Shown one piece after another: positions 33,529 through 44,249 of a stretch of 64,000 nucleotides of DNA; the stretch's first letter is position 1, and every line of letters begins with the position of its first letter. Origin of the DNA: Staphylotrichum longicolle (lineage: Eukaryota; Ascomycota; Sordariomycetes; Sordariales; Chaetomiaceae). The notes beneath the pieces were generated by a model. It saw only the letters and a list, made by a program, of their open reading frames with translations, made no database searches and was not told the origin of the DNA. A program made the position numbers and the translations under genes. Location: contig JAHCVI010000001.1 in the NCBI GenBank assembly GCA_019096155.1, forward strand, positions 4,464,001-4,528,000. The letters run 5' to 3'.

Positions 33529-35519
33529 AGTGGGCGAGCCAAACCGATGTGGTGGGTTGGCTATTTGGGATCGATGTCAAGGTCCTTCTGGAGTTCTGAA
33601 CCTCCTGAAGCACTACCTGAGGAGGAGGTGCAGGATATTATACGTCGATCACTGCATCCTTGAGACCAGACTCGGCCGGGACCGGAGCGTCCTCATTCGT
33701 GCTGTCTTATCGCCGTGGCTCGACACATGTAAGCTACCCCAGATCCATGCCATGCGATAGACCTTGTGTTTGCGTTGCTGAATCAACTCGATGACTGGAC
33801 GAACAAGCTTCTGGGTCTGCCAAGGGGGGATTTCTCCGGCCCCCCACTCGAGCTCTCCCGAGCCAGGGCGATGGCGTCCCTTATCGCCGGCATCTCCCTC
33901 GGGAGCCACATGGAAGGTTGGAAAAACATGTGGGACCGACAGGTACAGGTTTGGGGAATGCTATCAAGCTAACCCAGGATGTCAGAGCCTCGCGGGAGGC
34001 CAAGGGGCGATCCCCATGCGCCCCGGCAGCCCAGGAGGTGGTGGGAAGCGACTACCGGCGCCATTGACTGCCGTGCAGGTGCAGAGATAAGGCAAAGCGA
34101 TCGGTCATGGATTTTAGACGCAGCCCTTGCCTTAGGGTAACGTCGGGTGGGGCCCGTTCTGATCGACCATGAGGAAGGCCGAGGAGCAAACCTGAAGGCA
34201 ACGGGACGCGCTGGGCATGAATGGGGTTGCTGCAAACATCTTTACGAAATGGCTGGTGGTGTCTCTGGTCCCCTAAATCCGAGGGGTCATCGACTCAAGA
34301 GGGAGGCGCTGCGGGCCGGGGAGAGACACAAGGGTTCCACGCGTTAGTGAAGAGAACGGAGGAAGGGCCAGCGCAGAGTCTCCGAGACATGATCCGGGGG
34401 CAGCCAATCAGGCGGATCGAAACCGTTGTCTCGGGTCATGGTTGAGTCGATGCTTACCTGAAAGGTTTGGCGAACCACAGAGTGTGATCGCGACAGGGCT
34501 GGAGATAAGGAACGCCGGCGCGGGTGATGGCTTTTTGTTGTGGGTGGTTTCGATAAGATGGAGCTTGGGGACTGCAGCTGGGCAAAGATAACAATCCAGC
34601 CAATGCCAACATGCAGAGCTGGGACCAATGAGCGAGGCGCTCCCTCGCGGGATTCAAAGGCCAAGAGATTCAACACACCTCCCGGTCGAGGGAGCAATTG
34701 AAGATTGCGGATTATTCGACATCAACCTTGGAGTAAGAAATGCTCCCCTTGAAGATGACTTCAACGATTGCGTCGCGGACGAGACATGGGTGTAAACTGA
34801 GTCTTGGACCTCGGGGCAGCTTAGGTTCCCAACAGCAACGACCCTGGCACTCGCATTGTTCCGGCTGGCACTGTGGGGGTCTTGCCCGAACGCCGACCGG
34901 AGACGCCCGTCTTCCTTTTCTAAATTTTCAGCAAAGACCACGGGAACCGACCGCTTGCACGTATACCAGGATTCGATGCGTCGCTCCGTACCCTTAGGGA
35001 GTCGCGAATCTTTCCCCCTCTTCGCATGAACGACCCCAATGGTTCCACGATCATCGAGGCAAGAAATGGCCGACTCAGATGGTCCACAGGCCAGCCTCGG
35101 TCGGCCCAATCGGAATCGATTCCTTCGCCCACCACACGCCAAGGCGTTTGTGCTGGAGTTCCAGCTCGCAGGCGGACCGGGACATTCATCACGGCCCATT
35201 CATTCGAGCCTCACGGACCTTTCTTGACTTGGCCTTCGGCTCTGCGCCGATCAGTGGGGAATCCAGGCAGACTCCGCTGCTGTGACGGACTCCATGCTTT
35301 AGGCATCTCGCACGCGACAATTGCGTTTCCCCTTCCTCTGTACCTGACCCGGCTGCGCAGCGCAACCAGAGCAGCTCGTTACGCCTCGACCGATCCTTCA
35401 GTTGACGACACTCGATGACGAGCGGCATCCGCAGCACGGGTACTTGCAATTGGCGGCGGGATTGCCTCTAGCAAAGCAGGAAGCACTATACCAAGAAAGA
35501 GCCAGGGTGAAGAGCCGCC
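33529..35519. other. Divergent intergenic region, no gene seen
   Basis: About 2 kb separating the urea permease and GH3 genes; both promoters should lie here. The minus-strand frame 34654-35199 (181 residues) has no recognisable content. Confidence 0.5.
33707..34591. promoter_or_regulatory. Group of GATAA motifs upstream of the urea permease gene
   Basis: HGATAA-type sites occur at 33707-33712 and 33881-33886 (minus), and 34085-34090, 34503-34508, 34551-34556 and 34586-34591 (plus). Fungal urea permease genes are known targets of AreA/NIT2-type GATA factors. Two or so such sites per kilobase arise by chance, so only part may be functional. Confidence 0.4.
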
Positions 35520-38456
35520 ATGGCTGCCGACCAGGAGAGCACGCGGGGCCTGCTTCGCGAAGCCAAACGGCCCTCCGAGGAGAGCGTTGGCCATGACTCC
35601 GATTCGGACATCGAAGCGACCGAATACCTCGACCACCAGACCCCTAGCTCGTCTGATAACACGAAGAAACGACAGCAGTGGTGGATCATTCGCTTCCTGG
35701 GGCGACGCAGCCGGTGCTGCATCGGGATGCTCGCGGCGGTCATCGGGCTGTGGATTATCCTCAGCGCGGGCGGTGCGTTCGTGTACAAGAAGTATCAGGA
35801 AGAGCCACCGTACGGCCAGTCGCCGCCATGGTATCCCTCCCCAAAGGGTGGAATCGCAAAGACGTGGGCCGCGAGCTATGAAAAGGCGGCCAAAATGGTG
35901 GGCAAGATGACGCTCGCCGAAAAGGTCAATATCACGACGGGAACCGGGTGGCAGATGGGTTTGGCAGTGGGCACGAATGGACCCGCCGTCCATGTTGGTT
36001 TTCCCCAGTTGCAGCTTCAAGATGGGCCGCTGGGCATCAGATTTGCGGACAACATCACTGCCTTCCCTGCTGGCATCACTGTCGGCGCCACCTGGAACCG
36101 CCGGCTGATGTACGCGCGGGGCAAGGCGCACGCCATTGAGGCGCGTCAAAAGGGCGTCAATGTCCTCCTGGGTCCTTGTGTCGGGCCCCTCGGTCGCATG
36201 CCCGCCGGCGGGCGCAACTGGGAGGGTTTCGGCGCGGATCCCTATCTGCAGGGTGTTGCAGGCGCTGAGACTGTCAAGGGCATTCAGAGCGAGGGTGTCA
36301 TGGCTACCATTAAGCATTTTATCGCCAACGAACAGGAGCACTTCCGCCAACCGTGGGAGTGGGGTCTGCCGCATGCCGTCAGCTCCAACATCGACGACCG
36401 CACCTTGCACGAGCTGTATGCCTGGCCGTTCGGGGACGCCGTCAAAGCGGGCGTGGCCTCGGTCATGTGTTCGTACAACATGGTCAACAACTCGTATGCG
36501 TGCGGAAACAGTAAGTTGCTGAACGGCATCCTCAAGGACGAGCTTGGCTTCCAGGGTTTCGTTATGAGTGACTGGCTTGCCCAGCGTTCTGGCGTGTCAA
36601 CGGCGCTTGCCGGTCTTGACATGACCATGCCGGGTGACGGATTGAGATGGGCAAATGGCGAGTCGCTCTGGGGTCCTCGGCTGAGTGAGGCGGTCCTCAA
36701 CGGCAGCTTGCCTGTCGACCGGCTGAACGACATGGCCACCCGAATTGTCGCGGCTTGGTATCAGCTCGGCCAGGACGACGAGAACAAGTTCCCGCGGCAG
36801 CCTCCCAATTTCTCGTCGTGGACCGATGACCGCTTGGGCGTCTTGGCTCCAGGGAGCCCCAGCCCACAAGACCAAGTCGTCGTCAACCAGTTCGTGGATG
36901 TCCAAGCCAACCACTCCGTCATCGCGCGCGAGGTCGCGGCCGAGGGGACAGTGCTGCTCAAAAACGAGGGTCTACTGCCCATCAGCCGCCAGGGACTTGG
37001 TGACCACAAGCTTAAGCTACAGCGCAGCGCTGGTACCCGTGGTGCCCGGGGACGGGACAACGGGAAGTTTCGAATTGGGGTCTTTGGGGAGGATGCCGGG
37101 CCTGGAGACGGGCCGAATCACTGCAAAGACCGTGCCTGGTAAGCGAGCCCCTCTCGTAATGTTTCAGTGCATCATTGGCCCTGACTGACGAGCTGCAGTA
37201 ACCAAGGCACGCTGGGCTCTGGCTGGGGTTCCGGGGCCGTCGAGTTCCCTTATTTGGTCTCGCCCATTGAGGCTCTTCGCAGCCAGTTCGACAGCTCCAA
37301 GGTCGAGCTCCGCGAGTACTTGTCCAACACGCCCTCTCTGAGCAGTGGCGAGAAGACCGGTGTAGACGACCTCGACCTGTGCATCGTGTTCGCCAACGCC
37401 GATTCTGGCGAGGGTTTTGCGAAGTGGGATAACGTCAGGGGTGACCGGCCAGACTTGAAGCTGCAGAGAGGTGGCGATGATCTCATCGTCAATGTGGCCG
37501 ATAAGTGTGGGTCTGGCTCCGGTGATGTCGTTGTCATCATTCACGCCGTCGGCCCGGTGTTGATGGAGAAATGGATCGACCTCCCCAACGTCAAGGCCGT
37601 TCTCCTTGCGAACCTCCCAGGCCAAGAGTCCGGAAATGCCCTTGCCGATATTTTGTTTGGCGACACGAACCCGTCAGGGCACTTGCCCTTCACCATCGGC
37701 AAGTCGCTTGCCGATTACGGGCCCGGGGGTCAAGTTCTCTACCTTCCCAACGGCGTCGTGCCACAGCAGGATTTTTCCGAAGGCCTGTACATCGACTACC
37801 GGTACTTCGACAAGCACGACATCGCACCTCGCTTTGAGTTTGGGTTTGGGCTCAGCTACACAACCTTCAACCTTAGCAATTTGCGGGTGACCCTGCACAA
37901 GACGAAGTCGGCTCTGCCAGAGCGTCGCCCGGATCCAGCTGTCAAGCCACCCAGCTACCCGACCACCATCCCACCCAAGAGTGAGGCGCTCTTTCCGGCC
38001 GGCTTCCGCGCCCTCCAGAAGTACGTCTATCCTTACCTCTCGTCGGTGGACGGCATCGAGGCCGGAGAATACCCCTATCCGGACGGCTACTCCACGGTGC
38101 AGCCGCCCAGCGGTGCTGGCGGCGACGAGGGCGGCAACCCAGACCTGTGGACCATCTACGCCAGCCTGACTGTGGACATCAAGAATGACGGCCCAGTAGC
38201 AGGCGCGGTGGTGCCTCAGCTGTATCTAGAATATCCTGCCCAGAAGGGCGTCGACTTCCCTATTAGGGTGCTTCGAGGATTCGACAAAGTGTACATCCGG
38301 CCGGGCGAGATTCGCACGGTGCACTTCAGCTTGACAAGGAGAGACCTGAGTTACTGGGATGTGGTGGCACAGAACTGGGTCATGGTGACCGATGGCGAGT
38401 ACAAGTTGAGGGTTGGGCTGAGTTCAAGGGATCTGCTCTTGACGGGGACGTGGTAG
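35520..38456 (+). CDS. Beta-glucosidase, GH3, type II membrane-anchored
   Basis: Exons 35520-37138 and 37199-38456 (intron 60 nt, GTAAGC donor, CTGAC branch; the split codon gives DRACNQGTLGSGWGSG) encode 958 residues. There is no cleavable signal; a single hydrophobic segment at residues 67-89 after a charged, acidic 60-residue head suggests a signal anchor with the enzyme outside the cell. The GH3 N-domain has GPLGRMPAGGRNWEGFGADP, KHFIANEQEH and MSDW with the nucleophile Asp351. The C-domain starts near VAAEGTVLLKNEGLLPI, and a fibronectin-III-like domain ends the protein (RVLRGFDKVYIRPGE). It releases glucose from beta-glucosides. Membrane-anchored GH3 members form a known subgroup in filamentous fungi. 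Confidence 0.93.
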
Positions 38457-38959
38457 TATGATAGCTCCGATGGGGTACGATGAGAAAGCTTGCGTTGTCA
38501 TTGTTGCACTTGGTCAATTTCTGGTACATATAATCTAATACTCTCGTGGGTGTCCCTGCGCGTCTTCCGAACAGTGCATCTCCGGGTGTCAGAAAGCTCA
38601 GGGGCGAAGTTCAGGGTCGTCAAGACCAGGGTTAGGGTGCAACGGGTTTTCCGTCCTGCCAAGCCAACTATCTCCAGCGCGCCCCTGAAACCCCTGAAAC
38701 CGCAGAAAAGCCCCTCTTTCACTGTCGAGATCGCGAAGAGCCACACCGCATTTTCTTCCATCCATTGCCTTCCTGCAAGGGGCCGAACCGACACCCGCCG
38801 TGCGTTGCGGCGTCCCATTCCTTGCTGGCTTCCGCTTCAGGCCTTCCGACGACATTGCGCCCCTGCAGTCTCCTGCGCGACCGCTGCGTCTGTCTCTCTG
38901 AGCCCCACCGCGCGAATCGCCGTCCAAAGCACGCCTGACCGGGCGGAAACACCACCACC
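38457..38959. other. Intergenic, 5' leader of the coactosin gene
   Basis: Pyrimidine-rich from about 38690. The open frame here (38490-39080) overlaps the real gene out of frame and is not supported. Confidence 0.55.
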
Positions 38960-39400
38960 ATGTCCGGCGTCGACGCCCCCGAAATCCTGGCCGCATACGA
39001 TGCAGTGCGCTCCGACAAGGACGAGACCAACTGGCTGCTCATCTCGTATGCGGCAGCGACGGGGAACCAGTTGGTGCTGAGCAAGACCGGCACAGGCGGC
39101 CTTCCCGAGCTTGCGGCCGAGCTGGACGACTCGCAAGTCCAATATGCTTACGTGCGCGTCGAGTATGCGAACGATGCCGAGAGCAAGCGCGTCAAGTTTG
39201 CGCTGGTCGTGTGGATTGGCGCGAACACAAAGGTCATGCGCAAGGCGCGGGTTAGCATCGAGGCGGGCGCCGTCAAGAAAGTGCTGTCGCATTACAGCGT
39301 GCAGGTGGATGCCGACGATAAGAGGGACTTGGACGAGGCCGAGATTGTCACCAGGTTACGCAAGGCCGGCGGCGCGGACTACAACGGCGGCAGGGGTTGA
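38960..39400 (+). CDS. Coactosin-like actin-binding protein (ADF-H domain)
   Basis: Intronless 146-residue protein consisting of one ADF-homology domain. It begins MSGVDAPEILAAYDAVRSDK, has NWLLISYA, then QYAYVRVEYANDAESKRVKF and ALVVWIGANTKVMRKARVS, and ends near the ADF-H helix with a short Gly-rich tail (GGADYNGGRG). The order and spacing match coactosin rather than cofilin: small size, VWIG motif, Lys-rich strand after it. It is expected to bind F-actin and oppose capping in the cytosol. The ACCACCACCATG context is a strong start. Confidence 0.9.
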   Translation: MSGVDAPEILAAYDAVRSDKDETNWLLISYAAATGNQLVLSKTGTGGLPELAAELDDSQVQYAYVRVEYANDAESKRVKFALVVWIGANTKVMRKARVSIEAGAVKKVLSHYSVQVDADDKRDLDEAEIVTRLRKAGGADYNGGRG

Positions 39401-40001
39401 TAGATGAGGACAAGGAACTGGGTTTTCTACACGCAAAGAGGAGGTCATTGTCACGCATAGCGCGGGTACGGCGGAATATATTGCTTTTGGGTGCATTTGG
39501 CCCTTTGGGTCTGCGCCCATCCTTTCTGAACACGCGCGAATTCCCGTCGTCAAAGCCCGTGGCAAGATGGGAGGGGAACATCGCAAACCCCTCACTCTGT
39601 TTAGTGCTGGAAGCAGTGTCATATTTTCAGGTGCGTTGCGAGACTTGCTGTAGTTTCAACGGAAGGAGAATCCGAGCTGCGGAGAGTATCGTCAACACAA
39701 CAACCGTCATGGATATCGCCCGTGCGTCGAGGACATGGGGAATCGAAAGGTGTAACAAGGGTTGGCCATCAAGGGCAATTGGCCCGAGCCAGATGGCCAG
39801 ACCCTGGATCGGCCCCAAGGATTTGCGGAGTTAAGAGCGGGAACGGTGCGTGGAACCACAAAGGCGGAAGAGCCTCGACCTGCAACACCAAGGACACGGT
39901 ATGTACACCCCGCACGCACTCCGCGACTGTTCTCTGGAAGCTTGGCCTGCATCTCATCCATCGCGGACTCGGCCATCACCTCCAAATTAAATGTTTGGCC
40001 A
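39401..40001. other. Intergenic, no gene seen
   Basis: Between coactosin and SDR genes. An open frame extends upstream of the SDR start without ATG and is probably leader. Confidence 0.5.
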
Positions 40002-40760
40002 ATGGCTCGCTTCTTCATCACGGGATCCTCCGACGGCCTCGGGTCTTTGACAGCTAGACGACTCATCGCACAGGGGCACCAAGTCGTCCTTCATGCACGC
40101 AACGCCGACCGTGCCCGCGACGCCTTGGCCGCCTGCCCCGGAGCTGAGGCCGTGCTGGTGGCCGACCTGAGCAGCATCGACGAGACAAAGGCTCTCGCCG
40201 CCGAAGCCAACGAGCTCGGACCCTACGATGCAATCATCCACAATGCCGGCGTCTTCCTGGGCATGGAGCGCGTGCTGGGCAAATCGGGGCTGCCCACACT
40301 CTTCACCGTCAACACGCTTGCCCCATATCTGCTGACGTGCCTGATGGCACGTCCCAAGAGGCTCGTGTACGTCTCGTCGAGCATGCACACGGGTGGCCAC
40401 CCCAATACGAACACGAAGCGGGAGCAGCTTCTCGGGTCCGCATATAGCGACACCAAGCTGCATAACGTCATGCTTGCCCAGGCATTTGCTCGTCGGTGGC
40501 CCAAAGTAGGGTCCTATTCTGTGGACCCTGGGTGGGTTCCCACCAAAATGGGCGGGCCGTCGGCCCCGGGACGAGTCGAGGACGGCATCGACACATTTGT
40601 GATGCTTGCTCTTGGGGAGGGGGAGGCAAGCTGGAGCCCTGGTGGATACTTTGTGAACTCCCAACAGAGACAGCCCAGTCCGGTGGCGGAGAGCGTCGAG
40701 CTGCAGGACCAGCTATTGACCGAGCTGGCTGAGATAAGTGACGTTCGAGCTCCCGAGTGA
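40002..40760 (+). CDS. Short-chain dehydrogenase/reductase
   Basis: Intronless 252-residue protein from ATG 40002; the frame continues upstream only without a usable ATG. The cofactor loop TGSSDGLG (TGxxxGxG) is near the N-terminus and IIHNAG is the NNAG-like motif. YVSSSMH provides the active-site Ser region and YSDTK the Tyr/Lys pair (YxxxK). After the first strand HARN places Arg at a position common in NADP users, a weak hint for NADPH. The protein is shorter between NAG and YxxxK than many SDRs. No neighbouring pathway fixes its substrate. Confidence 0.9.
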   Translation: MARFFITGSSDGLGSLTARRLIAQGHQVVLHARNADRARDALAACPGAEAVLVADLSSIDETKALAAEANELGPYDAIIHNAGVFLGMERVLGKSGLPTLFTVNTLAPYLLTCLMARPKRLVYVSSSMHTGGHPNTNTKREQLLGSAYSDTKLHNVMLAQAFARRWPKVGSYSVDPGWVPTKMGGPSAPGRVEDGIDTFVMLALGEGEASWSPGGYFVNSQQRQPSPVAESVELQDQLLTELAEISDVRAPE

Positions 40761-41617
40761 GCAGGAGGGTCTCGGAACGGTGCTTGTCGAGTAACATGAA
40801 ACTGTCTTGCTTGGCGACGGCGGGCGCAGCGGCCGCGATGCTGGAGTCAGGAGGCGCTCTGCACCATGGCGAGCTAGAAAACGAATTTATGCCACGCGGC
40901 AATACTTCCCTTTTGCGATCGTGCTTCCTTATGTCGTGCAACAGACTCAAACCCGAAGTGTCCAGGCCCCCGCGACTCCACAACTTTCACCCGCCCGACA
41001 TCCGACTACAGTGGCGATCCACTGCTCCTTCAGCAGCGTTTTGGCACGATTCGACCGCGTGCTCGTATTTCGCGCGTCATTTCTTTCATCAGTGATCGAT
41101 GATATCTAATTCGTTGTCATCCTCGACAGATCTCCCTGCCATGGCGTTCCCAGCGATCTGTTCAGCGCTGTTGCCTTTGTTGACTCCAGATCGTACTCCA
41201 GGGAACTAGCAACAAGCGCTGAACCTTCGCCCAAAAACAGCGCTATCACCGAGTTTGGGAGGTCCAATGCACCTCTCGTCTGCGTTGCCTATCGGGCCGG
41301 CACCTTCGCATCATGTGGTGGCACCCCTACGCTAAGCATCCATGCAGTCCCATGATGCTGAAGATACGGTAGCTATCAAACACGAGGGCATCGGGAAGCG
41401 GCCCGCACAGGTAGTAAAACATCGTGACTAACAGCTGTAGACAGGCGCTGACCTCAATGTGATCCGGCATCGCACATCTGTTCCTGGTTTAAATGTGGCC
41501 GGCTGCCAGAGCTCCTGCCCTCCCCCTCGTATCCATCTTTATCAGTCATCCGGGCTTGTCTACCCGTCGACTTCCAAAGCTCTTCCCACCCGCCAACATT
41601 AGACTCCAAACGCCAAC
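40761..41617. other. Intergenic with a possible small secreted ORF
   Basis: An ATG at 40796 opens a frame starting MKLSCLATAGAAAAMLESGG, which looks like a signal peptide, and continues to 41095 with no recognisable domain. It may be a short secreted protein, the first exon of a decayed gene, or chance. Nothing else recognised up to the aquaporin start. Confidence 0.35.
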
Positions 41618-42772
41618 ATGAGCGCTCCCAGAAGACACCGTTTGCTCTCCTTCAATTCGGAGCCAGGCCCGGGCGCGGCGCAGCCCGGGCTCCCAATGCT
41701 CAAAAAGCCCTCGACATCACGAAACGACATTGTGGCCGCGTTGGGAGAGTTTGTTGGCACCTTCTTGTTCCTTTTCTTCTCCTTTGCCGGCACTCAGATC
41801 GCAAACACCGGCCCTCCCAGCACCGACGCCATCCCTTTGCCCAACTCAGCCAACCTCATCTTTATAGCTCTCGCCTTTGGCATGAGCTTGATGGCAAATG
41901 TTTGGGCGTTTTACCGTGTTACCGGAGGACTTTTCAACCCTGTTGTAGGTTTTGATTTCAACTTGCCTCTTTCTTTCCTGCCCTCTGCATATGACAGTTT
42001 TGCGCCACTAACACCAAGGTGCAGGTCGCCATCGCCCTGTTTCTCGTTGGGGGTCTCCCTCCCGTCCGCACCGTTGTCGTGATTGTTGCTCAGTTCCTCG
42101 GCGGCATTGCCGCGGCGGGCGTCGTCTCGGCGCTGTTCCCAGGCCCAATGACCGTCGCGACCACGCTCGGCGGAGGAGCAAGCACAGTCCAGGGTCTTTT
42201 CATCGAGATGTTCCTCACTGCTGAGCTTGTGTTTGTCATCATCATGCTCGCCGCTGAGAAGCACAAGGCGACTTATCTCGCGCCGATTGGCATTGGAGTT
42301 GCCTTCTTCTTGGCGGAGCTTGTTGGTATGTTGACGGCCCAAGTCCTCTAACTCGTAAGGGAACGCGCTGACTCGTGACTTTCAGGTGCTTACTTTACTG
42401 GTGGCTCCTTGAACCCGGCTCGTTCCCTCGGTCCCGCTGTGGTGAACCACAGCTTCCCGGGATACTTCTGGATCTATTGGCTGGGGCCACTCCTCGGTTC
42501 ACTCCTTGCCTGTGCTTTTTATGTCCTGCTCAAGTATCTCAGGTGGAAGGAGTGCAACCCTGGTCAAGACTGGTAAGAGCGAACTTGGTCATGCATTGCT
42601 TGGAATTGGAACCGTGACTGACTTCGAAGCCAGGGACGATACGGAGAAACTCAGGTCCGAAAAGCCCTTCCAAGACAAGGAATCTCCCAACCCCAACGGC
42701 GACGCATTCCACAATGGTGCAACCAACGGGCACCATGTGACAAATGGGCGGCCCGAATCTTCCGAGGTCTGA
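41618..42772 (+). CDS. Aquaporin / MIP channel
   Basis: Four exons, 41618-41944, 42025-42325, 42386-42572 and 42634-42772 (introns 80, 60, 60 and 61 nt may vary by one acceptor choice at the first), encode 317 residues. Six membrane segments start at [18 protein letters not shown]. The first half-helix motif is GGLFNPV (Val in place of the usual Ala of NPA), the second is GGSLNPARS with the Arg of the selectivity filter. The [11 protein letters not shown] and [12 protein letters not shown] segments fit orthodox fungal aquaporins rather than large-loop glycerol facilitators. The last exon is a hydrophilic Asn/Pro-rich cytosolic tail. A water channel is most likely; NPV in loop B could alter selectivity. 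Confidence 0.92.
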
Positions 42773-43211
42773 TATGGGCGATGGTGATATAAGGCAGTGA
42801 TGATACTACATAGGTTGAAGGCTCAACCAACATTCGGCATGGGATGGGTGAGGATGCAAATAATGACGACGAGGCTTTCGTTCCGGAACATTGGGGCAAT
42901 GATGCGGTACTTCGATCAATTGGTTGACTGGGACAAAGTTCGGTCTTTCTACGTCATCTTCAGGTCGGGCCCCCAAAGGAGCATCATGCTCAGACCTTGA
43001 CTGGTGGCCGACTGCCATTTTGACCCCTATCCAATCGCTTGGCTCAAGCTTCCACACGTTGCAGGATTTAATTAGGAAATATAGGCTGGCACAATCACGA
43101 TTGTCTTGGAGCTGTACCTGGATGCGAACTGCACAATTATATTTACTCTACCTTGTGGCTTTCACAAACCCCGCTCTCCTGCCACTCGAGCTGATTCGCT
43201 CTGCGTAGTCC
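42773..43211. other. Convergent intergenic region, no gene seen
   Basis: Between 3' ends of the aquaporin and CBM18 genes. Nothing recognised. Confidence 0.55.
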
Positions 43212-44249
43212 CTACTGGGGATCACAGTATCCAAACTCCGGCTGGCAACCAACAATATACGGACAGAACTGGTCTCCATCACCGCAATAGCCAAACTGGC
43301 TGCAGCACCGTCCGAAATTGGATCCCAGACAGTTCACGTTGTTCCCGCACCTGCCATCCGTGCTGCTCCGCTGACCGGCGGGAAGCGTAAACGAGGGCGC
43401 CGCCGACGTGCTGGTGGTGCTGGTAGTTGTGATCCGCGTAGTCGTCGGCGTTGTAGTCGTCGTCGTGATACTGGTGCTGGTGCTCGTGCTCGTGCTAGTC
43501 CTAGTGCTGGTGCTGGTGGAAGTCGGCCCGCCCTGCGTGGTCGTGACGTTGCCGCCCGGCTGGCCGGGGATGCCGGGCACGCCGAAACAGGCACCAAACT
43601 CGCTCCTGCACCCGGCGCCGCAAAAGTCCATGGTGGAGCCACACCAGAAGAACTGGGAACAGCAGGGACCAAAGTTGGGGTTGCCGATGCACATCGTGTT
43701 GTTGCCACACATGCCGTTCGTGGTGACCTGGAGGGAGCCCGTGGGAATGACAATGGGGGTCGTGGAAGTGGAAGTGGTTCGAACAGTGGGCGTCGTCGTC
43801 GTAGTCGTCGTCAGCTGCTGGGCAGTTGTGCTGGTCGTGCTGGTTGTGCTTGTGGTGCTGGTGGTGCTTGTGCTGCTAGTTGTCGGACGAGCAGACGTCG
43901 TCGACGTTGTGGTCGTCCTCGCTACCCTCGGCCACCCGCAGGTGCCATACTGTGCCTGGCAGTCAAAAAGCGGGTGGCAGTGGTCGACCGAGTCTCCGCA
44001 GAAGCCGTAGCTCGAACAGCACAGATCTCCGGGGCATCTTCCAGCCTGGGGACCACACTGAGGGTTGTCCTGTCGCAGGCCAAGACGAGCAAAGCTGCTC
44101 GAAGCGTAGCGTTGGCCATTGGGTCTGGCGAGGCGACGACGGCCGAGCACAGCAGCCATTTCAGCACCTCCTTCTTCCCTTGCCGGGCTGGCGCCCAACA
44201 CGCCGGTCCAGCACAGGGCTGCTGCAAGGCCAAAGTAGATGGATCGCAT
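43212..44249 (-). CDS. Secreted chitin-binding protein with three CBM18 (hevein) domains
   Basis: Intronless, 345 residues. The signal peptide is MRSIYFGLAAALCWTGVLGA, then a basic pro-segment (LGRRRLARP at 35-43). Three hevein-type modules lie at about 64-106, 177-222 and 297-343, each with paired CC followed by S-x-(Y/F/W)-G/W-x-C-G (CCSSYGFCGD, CCSQFFWCGS, CCSQFGYCGD). Linkers of about 60-70 residues are almost only Thr/Ser and presumably O-glycosylated. No catalytic domain (chitinase or deacetylase) is present. It binds chitin outside the cell, either at the fungus's own wall or as a chitin-masking effector; which cannot be told from sequence. The antisense of the Thr-rich linkers gives a misleading Val/Leu-rich frame. 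Confidence 0.92.
   Translation of the reverse strand: MRSIYFGLAAALCWTGVLGASPAREEGGAEMAAVLGRRRLARPNGQRYASSSFARLGLRQDNPQCGPQAGRCPGDLCCSSYGFCGDSVDHCHPLFDCQAQYGTCGWPRVARTTTTSTTSARPTTSSTSTTSTTSTTSTTSTTAQQLTTTTTTTPTVRTTSTSTTPIVIPTGSLQVTTNGMCGNNTMCIGNPNFGPCCSQFFWCGSTMDFCGAGCRSEFGACFGVPGIPGQPGGNVTTTQGGPTSTSTSTRTSTSTSTSTSITTTTTTPTTTRITTTSTTSTSAAPSFTLPAGQRSSTDGRCGNNVNCLGSNFGRCCSQFGYCGDGDQFCPYIVGCQPEFGYCDPQ

Noticed and set aside
34654..35199. 181-codon minus frame as a gene
   Set aside because: Odd residue composition, no domain; lies inside a promoter region.
43408..44010. Plus-strand Val-rich open frame of 200 codons
   Set aside because: Antisense of the Thr/Ser linkers of the CBM18 protein; ACN/TCN codons read backwards give Val, Gly and Ala.
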